Numbered from the stretch's first letter, positions 36,079 to 49,768 are shown. The stretch: DNA of 64,000 bases from Dryococelus australis (GCA_029891345.1 CM056994.1:227160991-227224990), one strand, 5' to 3'. Numbers and translations: made by a program. Notes: generated from the letters alone by a model not told the origin.

Positions 36079-36870
36079 GTATAGCCAACTCGCAACTTTC
36101 TGGTTATTTTTTTGCCTACTCAACCGCTTATTTTAACATGAATTTGAAGATATTGGAAACTATTAGCCACATGTTTCAGCAAGCAAAATGCAGTTTAAAG
36201 CATTTTAATGCTTGGTGGAAGTTTTTTTTTTTTTTTTACCACAGACACGTTGTTGCACTGCCACTACGTGAATCAGGAATAAAAAATTATTAATAACTTG
36301 CATACCGTCTTTCATGAAATAAATTATGGTGTCATGCTGAGAGAAATCATTATTCCTTTTTGTAAACCTATAAAACGAACCTTGCTATAGTCCGTTCCCG
36401 ATTGGAAGCGACTTATGAAAATCAACCTATGAAAAAAAAACTTTAGGCATAACATGTCAACCTGTTTTTTCAATAACCTGTATTTCGCAAATATATAACA
36501 CTGTGGTTAACTTTAGAGTACTATATTATTGAATAAATGAACCTTTACCTTAATATCTCCTATAACTTCTAATATTTATTAATTTTTTTAAATATGAATT
36601 AACAATGGCGAGAGCAGTGTCGTGTTGGCAACGACCCGTAAGAAATAGTTCACAGTTAAAATACAGTTTTAACCTAGCTTTTTAGTATACAATTTGTAAA
36701 TTAAACGGTGCCTATTGAAATATTGAAATATTTAAGTAGCCCCGATGGCAACATATCTCATTTTTACAGTTTAAAATAACAGCGGAAAATATCGTGAGTA
36801 GGCTGTAATGGTACGGTGTTGTTTTATCGAGCGAGAAAGCAACTAAAAACTGTCTGCTGGGCGAGGCTTG

Positions 36871-36911
<41 letters not shown>

Positions 36912-38374
36912 CTCTCTCTCACACACACACAAAATCGGGAAATTTCACTTCACTAGTAAGTACACATTATACATGTTTTCAATTGTAGCATATTTAATAC
37001 TTATTACAGCAAAAAAGTGATTTTTGAAATTGTAATTTACAACTGAAAAGAGATTTCAATGTTTGAATAATTATTTTAATATATTTAGATATGATGGCGG
37101 GGCAGTTACCAAGTGAAGTTGACAGACGTGGCGAGCCATGGCATGGCATGTTGCTTTTTGCCAAACGAAGCGTAAATTATTCTTACTCCGAAAAATACTT
37201 CAAATTACCACATCTCGTTTGTAGACGTGTTTTTTAAACCTACCTACTCAAGTTACGATGTTGTGATAAATCTGTTTTTTCCACGGCAGTACTAAATATA
37301 CTGTGGCGTGTGTTTCGTTAATCATTGCGTCTGTGAAATGGCGTGCCTCTGTGCATCGTGGTTGATACGCTGGCCATATGCGTGCGTGATTTAAAATATT
37401 TTACTAGCACTATTTATACGTTTTAACTGTGAACTGTTTTTACGACGAAGTTAATTACTTACATCCACGTCTGTTTATTTGTCACAACGTTGTACCTTTG
37501 CCCTAACGGGTTTGAATCACAGTCGTGTAACGTAATCCGCCACAATCTCAAAAAAAAAAATACTAAGCTCAGACCGATACATTTCAATAAACCTAATAAA
37601 CAGTAAGTAGCAATACATAGAAATATGAGCGGAATAAAAGTTATCGTAGGATTATTTGTGTGCATGTTCACCGCTATCTTTTAAAGTTTGTATGACAAAA
37701 ATGAGCACCAAGAGTCTCGTGCTTGAATTTAATGTGCCTTTTTGGTTTGACTGGTTGTTCCTTCGTTTTAATATGTATTCCAACTGGGGCCGTCCTTTTG
37801 AAGAAATGACCCAACACGTATCAATAACAAAATGATAATTAGGCCATCCCTTTACCTCGCAGTTGTAACAGTGTCAAACACAGTCGCGGCGAAATACTAA
37901 CGTGCATTACATATGAATTGTGCTATGTCATGGAAAAGAAATATGTTAATGTAATACAACCGTAAGAACCATCGTCAATTCAGGCATTTTTAAAACGCAA
38001 TAAAGCTGACCTAAATAATGTCAGAGGCCTAAACTGTGAATATTCATACGTAATGGTTTTTGGAATATGACAGAATTCTTTGAATAGCTGTAAAGAGTAA
38101 ACAACACATTTGACAGGTATAAAAGTAGATGTCACATTTCAATTTTTATTTTTAGGTGTTGCGAAAGTATACGAACATATGTACACACACAATGGAATGT
38201 AAACACTGATTTTGACAGATGCTACATGGCAGTCACATGGCAATGTTTTGTTTACATTTCGCTGAAGGATACGAAACGGGCCTGCAAGAAAATATTTAGG
38301 AGGGCTCCAAGAAAGTTGCTTCCAATGGGGAATGGACTATAGATTTTTTTCTTGTAGCCCCAGGACTATTTACG
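36079..38374. other. No gene; microsatellite
   Basis: A CT run followed by a CA run lies at about 36873-36931. Otherwise AT-rich sequence with no recognised element. Confidence 0.5.
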
Positions 38375-38565
38375 CTTTTTTTTTTAGCTTTAATTATAAT
38401 TGTAATTGTAAAGGGCCTTTTAAAGTCCCGCGGTTCTATGCTTGAAAGCTTAGCAAGGGACGGCTCACAGGCACACTCATGCCCTACCCGGGATTCGAAC
38501 ACAAGCCTTCCGCACCCCAGATCGGTGGCGCACCAACCGACTGCGTCACGGGGGGTCGGCTCTTA
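38375..38565 (-). repeat. tRNA-derived SINE, family D
   Basis: On the minus strand CCCCGTGACGCAGTCGGTTG (A box) is followed by GTGTTCGAATCCCGGG (B box), the body GCCTGTGAGCCGTCCCTTGC, and a 3' end of AATTAC/AATTAT repeats and an A-run (T-run at 38380-38390 on plus). Confidence 0.8.
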
Positions 38566-40690
38566 GGTTAATGGTACATTAAGAATTTGGACGAGTCCTT
38601 TCAGTCTCTGTACACGCATGAGCAATTCCAGCAAAATTTACTTGCTACATGAAGCATATTTATCCAATCTTGGCTATCAAAATCTCGAATACAGCATACA
38701 ATACAGCATATCCATTCTATCACTTAAGTAACTATCTTTGTGGGAATAACTTGATGTACTAGGTAATAAATTTCCTATCATTATGGGGTATCAGTTGCAA
38801 TGATTGCCCCGTTGATCCTACAGACACTTACATTCGGTACATTGAAAACGTAGACGAATTATTTCAGTCTAAGTATACGCTTTAGCAATGCGCAAGAAAT
38901 ATTGTTAACATGTAGTTCATTATCCAATATTGGGAATCCCAAACACTAATTAATTTCAGTATTAAAAAAAATAATGTACACGAACTTTAATTCCCTAACC
39001 AACTTATTTTTCTTTGAAATTTCACGCTTCCTTCACAGATATATCCTCAGGTTATTATTTATTTAAATTTTTGGGATTACTTTAATGATTCTTATTTTGG
39101 GTGTTACCTAAAGTGCAGTAAATATCAGTTATTTTTCATCATTGGGTGTTCTATGAAGTCATTTGCGAGGGTTAGCATTGGTCCTAGAGATCCAATTACT
39201 GTAAAATTTGAAGTCATTTTCATTCAATGGGAAAGTATTTCAAGCGTACGTTGGTGGATATAACATACTTAATGTACACGAAATACTTGGAGGAGTAGTG
39301 CTCCTTCGAGACCAATTTTTCTTTCCTTCATTTTTGGATTTGTTTCATACATTTTTCAAGCAGTCATATGACAGTTTACGGAACATTAAGAGCTTAACGT
39401 GGAGAACACTTGATTAAGAGGATTAAAATATTATTTTACACCCACTTTATCTGAGAAAAACAATAAACTCAATAGAAGATCGTTTAAATAATGTATACAG
39501 GATGGAACTGAACTCTACAAATAAATGTCGGCAGGTGATTCCTCATCAATTAATACGTCGAGAACATATACACGACATAGAGCCTAAGTCTATTTCGAAG
39601 GGATGAAAACCGCCCTTGAAAGTTTAGTTGAAGCACATGCTTTTTGCTAGTAACACAGCCAGAATTAACGATAAATATCTGAGTTTCCTGATACTGCATT
39701 TTTAAACGACGAAGTATAAAGCACAAAAATATGGGCTCCAATATCAATCCGCATTTATAAGAATTGAGGGGTTTGCAGCACATTTGTGTATAAAATGTGT
39801 GTGTGTATATATACACACACATACACACACACACACACACACTTATCCAACAAATAATAACTTTAGGGAAATATGCATTATAGGGAAGCCAATTTATGTA
39901 ATTAAATTAAAACACATTATTTTCGATTTTGCATTTTTTTCCGTTTTAATCATCATGCATTGCTTATACTTAGCTAACTGAGTGAAAATATAAATGTAGG
40001 TAAGTAAGCGATAATAAAATTAACTGCATGAAAATGTAGTCCTATGAATTAAATGAGGCGTTTTCTGCTAGAACAATCATGGTAAAAAAAGGTAATATGA
40101 TTAAGTTATTGCACTTGTCTTTGCTACCATCTACCAGGAATCACATCGAAGACACAAAATGTAATAACCACCATAGTCCACAGAGCTACAGTGTTCTAAG
40201 CTTTAGCCAATTTTACCAAAACAACCATAGTCCAACATCGTTATTGCAAAACTACCGTAGTTCTGGACAATGTTTTTTCCCATTAACATATTAAAGGCAG
40301 ATCTTTTGTTAACATAGCAAAATATTTGTACAAAAAATTGCAAATTCTGGATTTCCTCAGCCACAGCGGTCGCATGTACCTTGTTTGTATGCTTATACGT
40401 ACATATTTACATACAGGTATGCAAGCACAGTTATGTAAGTGTGATTGATTGTTTTCACTATCGTGGCTGTGACGTTACTGTAAGTAGCAGCTCACAGCCT
40501 ACGCGATATATATATATAGTTGTCATTATTATGGCTGTGACAATACTGTAAGTAGCAGTTCATTGCTGTGTCTGAGAAAACCCAGATGCTGAGGGTTCGA
40601 TATGTACCCATATGCTGATTCTGAATATGAATACCGAGTTATTGTCCACTAATTCGAAGCCACATAGGAGATAAAGTACTAAGCCATTGC
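38566..40690. other. No gene; microsatellite and short duplication
   Basis: GT/TA/CA microsatellite at about 39797-39841. Near 40455-40560 a segment of about 35 bp containing GGCTGTGAC and ACTGTAAGTAGCAG is duplicated around a short TA run. No exon recognised. Confidence 0.5.
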
Positions 40691-40694
40691 ATAT

Positions 40695-41332
40695 TGCTGG
40701 GACCAGCTCCTACGAGGGGTAGTGCTGCGTCACACTGAGGCGAGGCGCAGGGCGACCTCGGACAGCTGAGCCTTGTTTTTAACAACACTTCCCGGGGGAT
40801 CGAGCACGAGGTCAGAGAGGTCGTATATAAGCTCAGGGCGCTGGACACCCTGAGCACCATCTTGCCTGCTGCCGCTGGAGGAGCTGCCTGTGAGACGCCC
40901 AGACAAGAGGACCATAACCCGTGGTCCGCCTTCGATGCCAAACGAGAGCCTGTAGTCGAGAGAGCTGTGCTACTGTGACGAGATAAAGGGCAGATATTTA
41001 ATCCCTTGTAGGGCGACGTAAGGCACAATAGGGCGCGGGACTCGCGATGACATAAGAGTCATAGTAGCACTGTTTAGCCGCAATTAAGTAAAGTAATTTC
41101 AAGCTTAATTAAGGGCATCAGTGCCCCTTTGAAGTGAAACGGCGAAGTATACTTGCTATTTGTTATAGTCTTGTAAAGATCCTTGACGGAGATTGAAGAG
41201 CCTGCTTGAGGCTTAATTGTACTTTTATAATAATCAATAAATGTAGTATTTTGTATATGAGTGCTTTATCCTTGAATTACCTTGTTCCCCATAGTTAATG
41301 CATGGCCTCCTCCCTCTGGAGAGGTCACGGCA
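40695..41332 (+). repeat. 5' LTR
   Basis: About 638 bp. Contains a TATA box at 40824-40830 and a polyadenylation signal AATAAA at 41236-41241. The corresponding signal is mutated in the 3' LTR (ATCAATCAATG near 45261). Minus-strand open frames here are artefacts. Confidence 0.9.
40824..40830 (+). promoter_or_regulatory. TATA box of the 5' LTR
   Basis: TATATAA within GTCGTATATAAGCTC is conserved in the 3' LTR at 44856-44862. An initiator-like CACCATCTTG follows about 30 bases downstream, consistent with U3/R placement. Confidence 0.65.
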
Positions 41333-41782
41333 AATGGTGGAAGCGCTGGGCTCTAACAACCTTCCCTTAACGTTAAAGTTAGGTAATTTGGATAAAGTAA
41401 AGTAAATTTATTCGTTAAAATGTAAAGTACCGTACACCTGCCATCAGGGTTTGAATTCCCTTGTGTATATCGAGTCAACGCATCAAGATTAGTAAATGTT
41501 GAAAGCAGTAGTAAGCACTCATTCACACCAGCATTGTTGTATCAGTCAGCACTTAATTCGTGGCAGCACCAGAGCATGCGATCCAGGAATGCCACGTTGC
41601 GAAAAGCTACCAGGCCGAACCGTCTCCCAGTTTATGCCTTATAATAAGTGTGTGTGCTTGTTTAACACAATTAATGCATGTTCAAAACACGGATCCGCTC
41701 TTCAGACCATATTGTAACTTTTGCTTTGGCAAAATTTCCACAACTGTGTGGCAAATGTGGAAATAGTAGAGAGTAGAAATGC

Positions 41783-43231
41783 TTGTTTTATTATACAGTG
41801 TTATATCACACATGTTACACATGCTACACACAAACAAATTACATGTCAGATAAACCTACTACATATCTTGCCAAAATAGCCAGAAACATGCTAAAACATG
41901 CTACTATTGATTTAACGGAATCACAGAAGAAATTTAAAAAGCAAACTAGATCCAGTACAGAACCATTCCAGAATCTCATAGCGTTGGCAGAAAAACTATT
42001 AACAGATAATCCTGACATACTAGACAAATTTGACACTACATCAACATAGCTAACTCGGAGCCTCATTAACAAAATCACACACAGCGGCCTTCTGCCATCC
42101 ACACCCGCACTCTCACGTGACAATTTTGAACTATTGATCACATATTATCTAATACCAATTAAAATTGACAGTAAAATGGAATGCGAATATGCAAACGTAC
42201 ATGAAGTCACCACTGAACACACTTACCAGAACTCACCTTTGGTATCACCAATACCGTCACAAGAACACAACATGGCGAACCAACCACCAATAAATGTAAT
42301 TGGGCAACATCCCATGAGAGTGAACAAATTTTCGGGCGATGTTAGCGACAAATGGTTCGAGTTCTTGGAACAGTACAACCACGCAGCTGAAAATGATAAT
42401 TGGGATGACACGGAGAAATTACGCAGATTAAAATATTACCTTGCAGGCTCAGCCAAACACACACTAGACAATTATCTACAAAGTCCTGCAGGACAACCCA
42501 CATGGGCCGACACAACTGCTAAAATGAAAAAAGACCATCCTGACACCTGCAAAGAAGAACACGTACGCAACCTTCTATACACGACAAAGCAAAAACTGCA
42601 CGAAAGCGCACTAACACATATAGAAAACTTGTTTTATAGAAGGAAATACAACCCCACGAACATGGAATTCTTAAGTATTGTCTGGCGATCACTACTCCCG
42701 TCCATTGCGGACAAGATAGTAGATCTTAAAAGCTATACGATTGACGACCTCCTTACTAATATACAAAGAGTTGAAGTAGGGTTATTTCAATACAACCAAA
42801 CATTGTCAGGCCAACACAGTCATGCCGAAACAGAATTTCTCAGGGCAGCAATGATAAAATCAAAAGAGGAGAGTGTCAACCTCACACTCCAAAATCAGAA
42901 GCCATTTAACAACAAAAACCGACACAGACAATATGCCACATAGAATTCAAAATATGTAAACTATAATAAGTAGGGGCGACAAAAACAACCAGATATCATT
43001 GTAAAAGAATATGTGCAGGCTCCACCAATATTTCACAACCCACACCAAAACAACAGAAAACAGCCATAGAACACAAAATTTCAAGTTGTGAACAACTTCC
43101 GCAAATACCAGCCACAAAACAATAACGGCCAAACCAACACGCAAACAAGAACCATGTACTACTCAACACCCAAAAATAAGGAAGAAAAAACTCTTATACG
43201 AGGGGGCAGTAAGCACCACCCCCGCAGATAA
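41783..43231 (+). pseudogene. Retrotransposon gag, interrupted by TAG codons
   Basis: Gag structural protein of the LTR element. One frame runs from the ATG at 41783 (or the in-frame ATG at 41843, MSDKPTTYLAKIARNML) to a TAA at 43229, interrupted only by TAG at 42047, 42941, 42971 and 43067. The stretch 42134-42943 (269 codons) has the retrotransposon-gag pattern: NKFSGDVSDKWFEFLEQYNH, then WDDTEKLRRLKYYLAGSA, a helical YTTKQKL segment and ENLFYRRKYNPTNMEFL. The C-terminal part is Asn/Gln/Lys-rich (nucleocapsid-like). In another frame near 43356-43385 CGPADIAKR resembles a damaged CCHC zinc knuckle (usually C..CGR.GHIA..C). Decay by C-to-T change of CAG codons is the simplest explanation. Confidence 0.85.
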
Positions 43232-44726
43232 AACAGTAAGTAAGGTGCGGCAAAACAAAAATCACAATAACAAACAGGCAGGGGCCTTAAGAAGGGAAAA
43301 TGGCAAATACAGAAAATCGCACAACACACGAAGTCTGGCAGGGCGCGCACACTTCTGTGGCCCGGCGGACATTGCGAAACGCAGCGCTACCTAGTGGGCA
43401 AAGTAAGAAGTGCTGCCTATCATATCGCAACTGCAGTCACGGTTGACGCGACAAAGATTGTGAAGAGTGCATCACATATGCACTCACCTGGCCAAGGTAT
43501 CTTTTTTACCCACTAGAATGCGCTTAGGCAGCAATTACAGCCGCGCAGCGAATTTCGTCATCAGTAAGCATGGATAGAAATAATTTTGTTTTTAAATCTT
43601 GAACACTTTTATGCTTGTTAATATATATAAACCCCTGTAAATAAGGATGTAATCAAGTTATTAATCATTTACAATTTCACCATATTGTAAAATGAAAAAG
43701 AATTTGTAATTATGTTTTGTAAGTACGCAAATTCAACCCACAACATAAAAAACAACTGGTTTGAAAAAACCATATAAGAAACATGCCTTAATATAGTTTT
43801 TGTTAACATTAAGTTGGATAGGACATAACGGCGTTATTGCCGACTGTTGCGTTCTTAAGAGAGCTCTACCTACAATCCTTAACCTCACGTGTTTGACACT
43901 GGGTTCACAAGTACATTTAATTTTCTAAGGGGGTAAAAATAATTCTAAAGTGTAGTCGAGCTCTACCTTCCCCTTCTTGTCAAACCAAAACACAAGCAAT
44001 AGCGACTGATAACTAAAATAAGGTGCCTGCAAAAAACTTTGTTAGGGTTAATAAAGTACTGCCGGTAAAATTGAAACACATGCAACTCTGTACAAATACA
44101 GGCAAAGAACCTTTGAAACATGTACATACTTATTCATAATAAGACTAAGTAGTATGAGGTATTCTAAAATATGTAATATTCGGGCAATCCAGAATACCAT
44201 GTCACAAAATCATTATGTAATTGTATAGACTGAACGACGTTCTGGTAACATAAAGTGTAGCAATTGTATATTAGCCACAGCTATGTACAAAATCATAACG
44301 AGTAATATTGAAAAGTGTAACAATGTTCTAACAAAATGTCAAATTTCACTAAACCAACTGAATAGAGCAAATTAATCCTGCCATATCGGCTGTAAATAGA
44401 ATATAATGACAATGGTTTGGCATTGCCAAAGGCTGCCACTATGTAATGCAAACCCTACCCTACGTGTCTGACACCATCTTAGGGAATCACCGAAGTTTGC
44501 GGGGCGGGGATTAAGAAATCTGCCAAACAGAATAAACTCCAACTATGACACTACACCTACAACAGCTCTTTCCGATGGTCTCCACAACTTTAACATGAGC
44601 ATCGCCACACTAGGAGCAGCTATGTCACTTCCTGGATCACACCTCCCCTGATCTAGCCGATCCCCTGCAACGTTCGACCAAGGACTCCAGACGAGGGAGT
44701 CTCGATGCTGGTGAGAGAGGAGGTCT
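43232..44726 (+). other. Non-coding interior of the LTR element
   Basis: About 1.5 kb between gag and the 3' LTR, where pol would be expected. Only short frames. A Cys-rich stretch (CCLSYRNCSHG then KDCEEC, about 43412-43465) may be another knuckle trace. The rest is AT-rich and non-coding. Confidence 0.75.
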
Positions 44727-45359
44727 TTCTGGGACCAGCTACTATGAGGGGCAGTGTTGCGTCACGCTGAGGTGAGACACAGAGCGACCTCTGACAGCTG
44801 AGCCTTGTTTTTAACAACACTTCCTGGGGGATCGAGCACGAGGTCAGAGATGTCGTATATAAGCTCAGGGCACTGGATGCTCTGGGCGCCATCTTGCCTG
44901 CTGCTGCCGGAGGTGCTGGCCATGAGACACCCAGAAGAGAGGACCATAACCCGTGGTCCGCCTTCGATGCCAGGCGAGAGCCAGTCGAGAGATCTGTACT
45001 TCTGCGACGAGACAAAGGTAAATATTGAATCCCTTGTACGGCGACATAAGGCACGATAGGGCGCGGGACTCACGATGACATAAGATTCATAGTAGCACTG
45101 TTTAGCCGTAATTAAATAAAGCCATTTCAAGCTTAATTAAGGGCATCAGTGCCCCTTTGGAGAGAAACGGCAAAGTATACTTGCTATTTGCTATAGTCTT
45201 GTAAAGATCCTTGACGAAGATTGAATAGCCTGCTTAAGGCTTAATTGTACTTGATTAGTTATCAATCAATGCAGTATTTTGTATATGAGTATTTTATTCT
45301 TAAGTTACCTTGATCCCCCTGGTTAATGCGTGCCTGCTTCCTCAGGAGATGTCACAGCA
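44727..45359 (+). repeat. 3' LTR
   Basis: About 633 bp and colinear with the 5' LTR, differing by scattered substitutions and small indels. It ends GTCACAGCA followed by the ATAT target duplication. Confidence 0.9.
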
Positions 45360-45363
45360 ATAT

Positions 45364-48300
45364 GTATGACTATGGGATGTATATTAGGTGCTTATTATGA
45401 CTATAAAAACCTTCATGGTACAACGTGCAGTTGGCGTCACATTTTCTACGAAGCCGTACATGTTTAAACCTACTTTCCTTTAAACATAAATTCGTACGAG
45501 ATCATCTTTCTGTGTACGCGTGTCTATATGTATTAAATTACACAGGTTCTATCAAATTTCAAAGAAAACATACCTGTAAATATATGGATAGGAATAATAT
45601 GTGAACTGGGCATTTGCTAAGACCACACACTCTCATAATGATGCATTGTGCACTTTATTTATTATCTTAAGGATATTCAGAGGGCAAGATTTTCTATAGT
45701 TTTATGGAATTTTATAATTCTCTGGTATTATATCAAATAACCATATGTTAAAGACAATAAAGGACATAAATAAAAATTAATTAAAAAAAATATTACGGAA
45801 ATTAAAGGGATGTTTTGCCATTCAAACATCAAAATGTTGCATAATTAGCATGAATGGCTTCAGTTTAAATTATTTCTTCTAATTAGAATAGGTTAAGAAG
45901 TTACATAGATATTATTTAAAAGGTTCGACAACATAGTTTTATTTTTAGATTTACAGTAAAATATAAATTAAAAATATCTAGAAGTTAAGCCTTTATTGCA
46001 GGCGGACAAGTTGGCAGACTTGAAAGAAATTTTTCGTGACGTTCTTAAGATATCCATAAACGCTTCATCTGAAATCAAACATTGTCCTCGTAATACATTT
46101 TGAAATTGGTTTGGAAAAATGTTTAAGTTTAAAATGTTTATAATTGAATTTATAAAATAAAGTAGAAGTTATATTTAAATTGATTTCGCATCTTATAAAA
46201 TTTCTATTGATATTATATCACATGACAGAACCGTGAAATCTCTTCAAGACACAGGAAAAGATTTCAGGCACTTTAAAAGCCTTAATAGAAAATGAAGTGC
46301 TCTGACAACAGATAGTTGTGCTTTAAATTCCTCGAAAAGATGATATTAATTAGTCTCATTTTCTTAAAGGTAAAGTTAGTAAAAACTTAGTTGACAGCAT
46401 TGACAATGTTCAGTCAGTATGCATTAGACCATTGAGTAAAGAAACACCTAGAGTGGACTTCCCCAGGTTAGAGCTTCTGACAACTTAGCAGGTAAGAATC
46501 TGTATAGTTCTTGGTATGGGCACCACGCAGCGCTAGTCCACTGTCGTGGTAGTTGCGTGGGAAGTCGGCAGCATTGCCACTGTGATATCTACCCTCTCTC
46601 TCTCTCTCACTCATACTCCACCTCTGTTGCCCGCAGACCAAACTCCACAACAGTAGAACGTGTTCTGAATGTCTGCTAAACCACAAAGCTGGGACAGACA
46701 AGATGGTACGGACACCCGAATAATTACCTCAAACCATCTCAGTTTACGAAAAGACTAAAGGTTCTGTAAAATGTATTTATGTACAAAATGAAACTTTTTA
46801 TGTGCGTAAGTAACGGGAAAGGTTGGAAATTACTCACTTGGTCATGATAAAAAAAAAAAAAACACAAAGTTATAAAATATATGCGATAACTGTGATTTTA
46901 TGTAATGTATGTACATTACTACTCAAACATTCTGCAGGCTGAGTGTGTAGTTCAATGCGTTGATGTGCGGGTCTGCACCATATCATTTTACTCTTTAGAG
47001 TTCAAATCTCCACCGTTTAATGAATATTTTGCTGTTATATTTTATTGGTATTTATAAGTTAAGTAGTATGACCATGTATGTTTTGGCATCTAAAAAGTGC
47101 AAAAGTGGCCCAATTGATGTTTTATAAAATTCATTAGGTTATGTTCCCACTTTCCCTTCCCGCCTTAAGGTGTGCTGTGATTGGCTGAGGGGTCCCCCAT
47201 CAACTCTACCCCTCCCCTCTCTAACCACTCAATCTCCTGAGAGGTGTGCTGTGATTGGCTGTTGGCTGAGGGGTTTCACAGGACAGCAAAACTGGAACAA
47301 GGGACATTTTGGGACTTTGTATCATCATTGCTCTAATGACCCTGTTTTGCAGGGTGTCACCCAATGAAGTGCCGCCAGAATGGGAGCTATGGCGACCAGA
47401 GTGGTGCAGTACTTGGTTCGAGACCCATCAAAGGCAATTAAGCACAATTATGAGTAATTGAACAATTAGACATAATGAGTATTTACATAGTAAATACACA
47501 TGTTAATCATTCGAATGCGGAACCACGAGTGAGGGGGTCAGAAGAGGGGGGGTTAAGGTTATATACTGGTATGTTGTGAGGGGGTGGTTAGGGATGGGGT
47601 GAGGTGTTTACTTCGACCCCCCAACGAGAGTAAATATGTGTATTCGCACAACCAATAATGATTAATATTAATTACAACCACTACATACATGGTATTAGAT
47701 ACAAGTACATGCAAAAATAATTGAACAATCACCAAGTACGCAGTTGTGTGATTTTAAATTACATGTAATTACACTCACAATGTACATGTCCTCACTCTAG
47801 GACTACTCACTGTTAACTTAGCTGAGTTTCACTAAAATAATTCATTATATCCCCGATGCCATGATGGACTGGATGAGCCAAGCACCTCTGAGTTAAGCCG
47901 GTCCATGGCCCAGCGCATTACCGGTCACTGCTGCCGGCTGCTTGAGCGCAATTCGACACACCATCACTCGGGGCACTAGGGCTTGCAAACGGGTTACTAT
48001 AGGGAAAATCCGAAGTGGGTAACCGCCATAGTGGGTCACGTTAATATATAAGAAAAATGATTTATAAAATTCCTAGTATAGTTTTGGAACCAGCCAACGT
48101 CAGATCGCGGGATCTGCATTGTCATTGTGATGCAAACTGGGAATATCAGTATCATAAACTAGTAATGCATCGTGCATATATTGCTTCGCAACATTATTCA
48201 GTGTTAATATATTTTTGGAAGTGCCAGCATACAACGAGAGTGAGCTCTTCAGGTCAACAGCGACGAGTCACCCTGCATCCTTCTAATTCCGCGTGCTACA

Positions 48301-48924
48301 AGCGCAAAAGCTTTACCCTTCACGACACAGCAGGGGACCTATGAGGACCCTCCTGCCTACACCGGTAGCTGGATCACCTTCAAGGTAAATATGAATCACT
48401 GCTGCGAAAATTGCGACTATAAGTGGAGCCATATGTACCACACAATTCTAGCATATGGGAAAAAACAAATCCCTCATGACATTGGACGTTGCTAACTAAC
48501 TATCTTACCTTCCCAAAGAATTTATTGTATTCTTCGCCTCGAATGAAATCAAATATGTGCAAAATTAGCTTCTGCAAAACCTGAGGGAAGACAAGGGCAT
48601 TATCTCTTATTTAAGTAAAATTTTCAACTTGGAACACTCTTATTAACAAACATTTTCGCGAACCAGCCTCATATTAGGAGAGACTGTACAGTTAAAAAAC
48701 TTAAGTAAATTATACAAGCTACATAAGAATGTGATGCGCCGGACAATCTCTCTGAAGCAACAATGGAAATATTGTAATTTTATGCAAAACACTGCAAGTG
48801 CCGAAGACTGTACGAATTTTTTAAAATTATAAGTGTTAATGTTCTTATGTCAAGAGTGCAAGTATTATTTTTAAATACTTCTTCTGCATAGATTGTAATA
48901 GCTATAGAATAGCTATATTTATCT
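45364..48924. other. No recognised gene; small repeats
   Basis: A CT/GA run at about 46588-46608. A tRNA-like degenerate head near 46940 (CTGAGTGTGTAGTTCAATGC). Two copies of GTGTGCTGTGATTGGCTG at about 47170 and 47242, the second extended by a local GGCTG duplication. A G-rich patch lies at 47530-47605. 47870-48380 is GC-richer with an open frame (48057-48344) and a donor-like TTCAAG|GTAAAT at about 48383. It could be an exon or transposon sequence, but nothing is recognisable. Confidence 0.4.
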
Positions 48925-49260
48925 TGCAAAGAGTGTATGCTTTCACTCTAAGTAAAATTGCTGTGTAACCACTCAATGTATAATTATAAAATATGTATTA
49001 TGTAACTATTTTGTGTATGCATTCACTATAATTATCATTGTTGTGTTAATCATTCAAAGCATTATTTTAAAAAAATATTTCTTATGTAAATATTGTAATT
49101 AATCTGTGCATGTGCAAAACACCATGAGTGACAAATTCCTTATGTAAAGGTTGTAAGTTTTATATACATTCACTACAAGTAAAACTGCTGTTGAGCAGTC
49201 ACTATAAGTATCATTACTGTGCACACTTACTATAAGTAATACTGCTGTGTGTAAACCACT
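48925..49260. repeat. Degenerate tandem repeat
   Basis: Recurring module of the form ACTATAAGTAATACTGCTGTG at about 48942, 49021, 49171, 49200 and 49229, with variable AT-rich spacers. Confidence 0.55.
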
Positions 49261-49768
49261 ATATTACTAATGTTCTGCTGCATGCAAGGGTTTGAAAGCC
49301 AATACGACGAACCACACATTTTTATTGTAAAATAAGTCTCAATATCATATTCCAATGATGATAATGACATCAAAGTCTTGTTCAGACCACTTTATCCGTG
49401 GTCTGATTTAACATCATAAATACAAAGTAGGTTTCGCTTACAAACATATGAAGTCCATGATTTGAAGTGGGATTCTTGCCTCATAGCATATGTAGACAGA
49501 ATCTACTATTTTAATGAATTAATTATTGCCGACTACCCACTTTATATTTTAGGAAAATCTAAAAAAGAAAATCGTTAAAATTTTAACTATTTCTCAAGTA
49601 ATATATATTAGAACATACTATGACTGCAATAATTTTAATTCATTAGTAAAACAGCATTCAAATAATTTACGCAAGTGCTCAAAAGCATTGTTTTGTTCAC
49701 AATGTAAAAGTGAAGCATTGCTCAGGTTTCTGTATAGTAACCTGTCATATGTCTGAAAGTTGTTTATC

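Larger units (their letters stand above)
40695..45359 (+). mobile_element. Gag-only (non-autonomous) LTR retrotransposon, Ty3/Gypsy-like
   Basis: Complete 4.7-kb element. Two LTRs of about 635 bp (40695-41332, 44727-45359) run from TGCTGGGACC to ...GCA and are flanked by ATAT on both sides (40691-40694, 45360-45363), a 4-bp target duplication typical of Ty3/Gypsy. A TGG that could start the tRNA primer-binding site lies 2 bp after the left LTR. A purine tract GTGAGAGAGGAGG (44711-44723) precedes the right LTR. Only gag is present. No protease, reverse transcriptase, RNase H or integrase motif was found in 43232-44726, so mobility would depend on enzymes from another element. Visible LTR divergence indicates it is not recent. 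Confidence 0.9.

Noticed and set aside
40639..41028. 129-codon minus frame, with a similar one at 44653-45054
   Set aside because: Both lie inside the two LTRs, antisense to the element. Their similarity reflects LTR identity, not a gene family.
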